This document shows positions 62,501-64,000 of a stretch of 64,000 bases of DNA, one piece after another. A model generated the notes under the pieces. It ran no database searches. It saw only the letters and a list, made by a program, of their open reading frames with translations, and had not been told where the DNA came from. This DNA comes from Owenia fusiformis (taxonomy: Eukaryota; Annelida; Polychaeta; Sabellida; Oweniidae). Position 1 is the stretch's first letter. Each line of letters begins with the position of its first letter. A program made the translations under genes and the position numbers. The stretch covers positions 14,494,822 to 14,558,821 of the forward strand of contig CAIIXF020000008.1 in assembly GCA_903813345.2 (NCBI GenBank), read 5' to 3'.

Positions 62501-64000
62501 CAAAGGATAATAAGACTGTACTTTTGGAAGCAATGTTTTCAATAAATCAGTCAATGTGCCCTGACTTAGAACCTCGAAATACCATACATCTATATATGGT
62601 ATAGCAAGTAATTTATAAGATTTATACCTTTTTATATGAGCATTTACTGATATGAGCCATGCTAACCATTACTTTCAGACTAATTTTGGTAACCTTAACC
62701 TTTGGTATCTTAAAATCCTCTATTTTACATATGATATCATCTATTTTGAAGAGTTTAAATATCTTAATATGTTATCTAATTTGAGATTTCTAGCTTCTTA
62801 TTTCATCTTATAGTTCAAATCATCAAGGTTTACTTCATTAGTCTACAAAAACAATACATATAGGCCTACTTGCTTACCCGTCATCATCTCTCACGCGTGG
62901 ACCACCAGGAAAGTATGATGAAATGTAAATATCGTTGCCAGTGTTGCCATCGACAGCTATTTCATAGGAAGGAAACTTAATGGATAGTTTAGTATCAGGG
63001 CTTGCAGCAACAAAGGTCACATCACAGGTGATCTTCTCACCATCTTCGTATTGTACATCATCAAGGTAGTTGTTAAGATCAAAGGTTTGGTATTGAGAGA
63101 AGATTGTCACTGTCATGTTACAATAATCCAGAAAAGATCCTGGAATCAAAAATTAGAGAATCTCAGTATTTAGATTGGAACAAAAGGTGGTCTGTTTAGG
63201 TGTGGGGGGGGGGAATGGTGTGCTGGTACAACAACTATTGTAGTTTTTTGTCGCATTTCATGTTTTTGTCTTTATTGTTTACAAATTTCAAATGTTGTAG
63301 CTCCAGATATATAGTTACAAGGTTCACCATAAGATGGCTAATTTGGCTCATTCAGACATGAATAGATTTAGAAAATCAATTTTCATCTAATCTTTTTGAG
63401 TTTGATACTTAGTTTGAAATATCTTCTTTAAAAGAAATTATCTGTTCAATACAAGAAAGGTTATATCAGTTTTAATGATTTAATGTATAGCATGGGCTGA
63501 TTGGCCTCGCTAACAAATCTAACAAACCTAAAAATCTCATTTTCAAAAAAAAGTTTGATAAAAAATTTAAAACCACATTTTAGATGTAATTCTGCATGTA
63601 AATTGCAAATATGATATCACTGACTTCGATTATATAATGCTCAAAATCAAGATTATATTTACTTGCATCTAGTCTATTTCTATCATTTTCATTTGTTGAT
63701 TTTGTGCAATGATGTTTTATCACTTTTTTATCATAGGCTAGATGTTATTTGTTGCTATTAAATGATTGTTTACTGATCATCATTCATGATATTTTTTTTT
63801 GTTTCATTTGCTGAATTTCTAAATTTTAGTTTACATTAGTGCTTTCCATTTTATTTAAAATTAAGAGACTGACTGGACATAAAATTATTTTCTCTAAGAA
63901 CATCGATATTCGAGAAAATTAAAGAAAATTGACATGGTACAACCTGATAACCTATAAGCACTTACCATTGCTAACATTTACCATTGAGAGCAATAGAACT
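59583..64000 (-). CDS. Type I membrane protein with PPxY cytoplasmic tail, gene D (partial at right edge)
   Basis: Minus-strand exons: 64000-63966 (partial signal peptide, VLLLSMVNVSNG), 63139-62878, 62046-61766, 61203-61011 and 60036-59583, joining in phase. Exons 1-4 match gene C in length style and phase: Cys in DYCNMT and ITCDVT, then KFPSYEIAVDGN, RWAGEKTTKFDF and SYKGEPSKDSF. The membrane helix is YPIVGVVVFVVLLLSIGLRL. At AG|GTATGA the exon can splice to 60036, giving IRSRRIMAAQQ and about 150 further residues. PPAY lies at 59843-59832 and PPSY at 59798-59787, which are WW-domain ligands typical of Nedd4-family ubiquitin-ligase targets or adaptors. If not spliced, exon 4 reads on to a stop at 60959-60961 (tail YEVHHGGNCK). 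Ligand and role are unknown. The Thr-rich linker of gene C is absent. Confidence 0.78.
60113..60714. mobile_element. Family-1 element, decayed copy between exons 4 and 5 of gene D... flank region
   Basis: The left end 'caactcctcggagtggcaaa' then TCCCAACAAAC and right end 'tatccctaccgaaattcgtt' then TGTTGGGATAATA are inverted at the last dozen bases. The CGGA tract is reduced to 'ctgactgactgatgg'. It lies inside the intron between gene D exon 4 and the PPxY exon. Confidence 0.65.
62090..62450. mobile_element. Hairpin element, copy 3 of 3, in intron 2 of gene D
   Basis: Arms 62291-62337 and 62386-62432 form a 47-base stem with about seven mismatches around the loop with CCCTTCGGTCATTTGGGG. The left flank 'ttcgaacatgactgtattca' and 'atgacgtcataacggtgggc' match copy 1. 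Confidence 0.75.

Noticed and set aside
1-64000. tRNA and rRNA genes
   Set aside because: No cloverleaf with proper A and B boxes and no rRNA core was seen by eye. A covariance search would be needed to exclude a single tRNA.

Overview
This is AT-rich eukaryotic DNA with intron-containing genes, many satellites and many non-autonomous DNA transposons. The repeat style suggests a marine invertebrate. It includes 'aaaatggcggccatttt' cassettes joined to (GTCC)n/(CGGA)n tracts, CAGTAAAACC-type terminal inverted repeats and snap-back elements. A mollusc or another lophotrochozoan is my best guess; a cnidarian, echinoderm or hemichordate cannot be excluded from sequence alone.

Layout. 1-4148: a long intronless ORF, 5'-incomplete as seen. 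Its C-terminal half carries the ordered acidic motifs of a PIN/FEN1-like nuclease and ends in a cysteine-rich CXC-type tail. 4224-6757: a 49-bp satellite with an 11-unit higher-order repeat. 7433-7614: a cluster of palindromic transcription-factor-like motifs. 8408-10330: a 53-bp satellite. 10937-15233 and 21246-31732: two tandem, same-strand genes for two-pore-domain potassium channels of TREK/TRAAK type. The downstream copy is intact (six exons, 298 aa). The upstream copy has no recognisable exon for the fourth membrane segment and ends early. Between and inside them lie a triple-nested transposon (15784-18572), a 3.8-kb giant palindrome in an intron (22542-26329) and a second copy of the innermost nested element (28406-29731).

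31733-41587 has no convincing gene. It holds a 5-kb non-coding element with 131-bp terminal inverted repeats (34311-39311) and a palindromic element near 40 kb. 41588-49889 and 59583-64000 are two tandem minus-strand paralogues of an unrecognised type I membrane protein: signal peptide, an ectodomain with a conserved cysteine pair, a linker and one membrane helix. In the copy at the right edge a fifth exon joins in phase through a donor conserved in both genes. It gives a long cytoplasmic tail with two PPxY motifs, which are Nedd4/WW-domain ligands. The rest is intergenic DNA with MITEs, minisatellites and four copies of the (CGGA)n element family.

No gene links the channel pair to the membrane-protein pair, but both pairs arose by tandem duplication. 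The least expected signals are the PIN-like/CXC ORF, a three-copy hairpin element whose stems differ between copies while the arms stay complementary within each copy, the alternative PPxY tail, and the loss of the TM4 exon in one channel copy.
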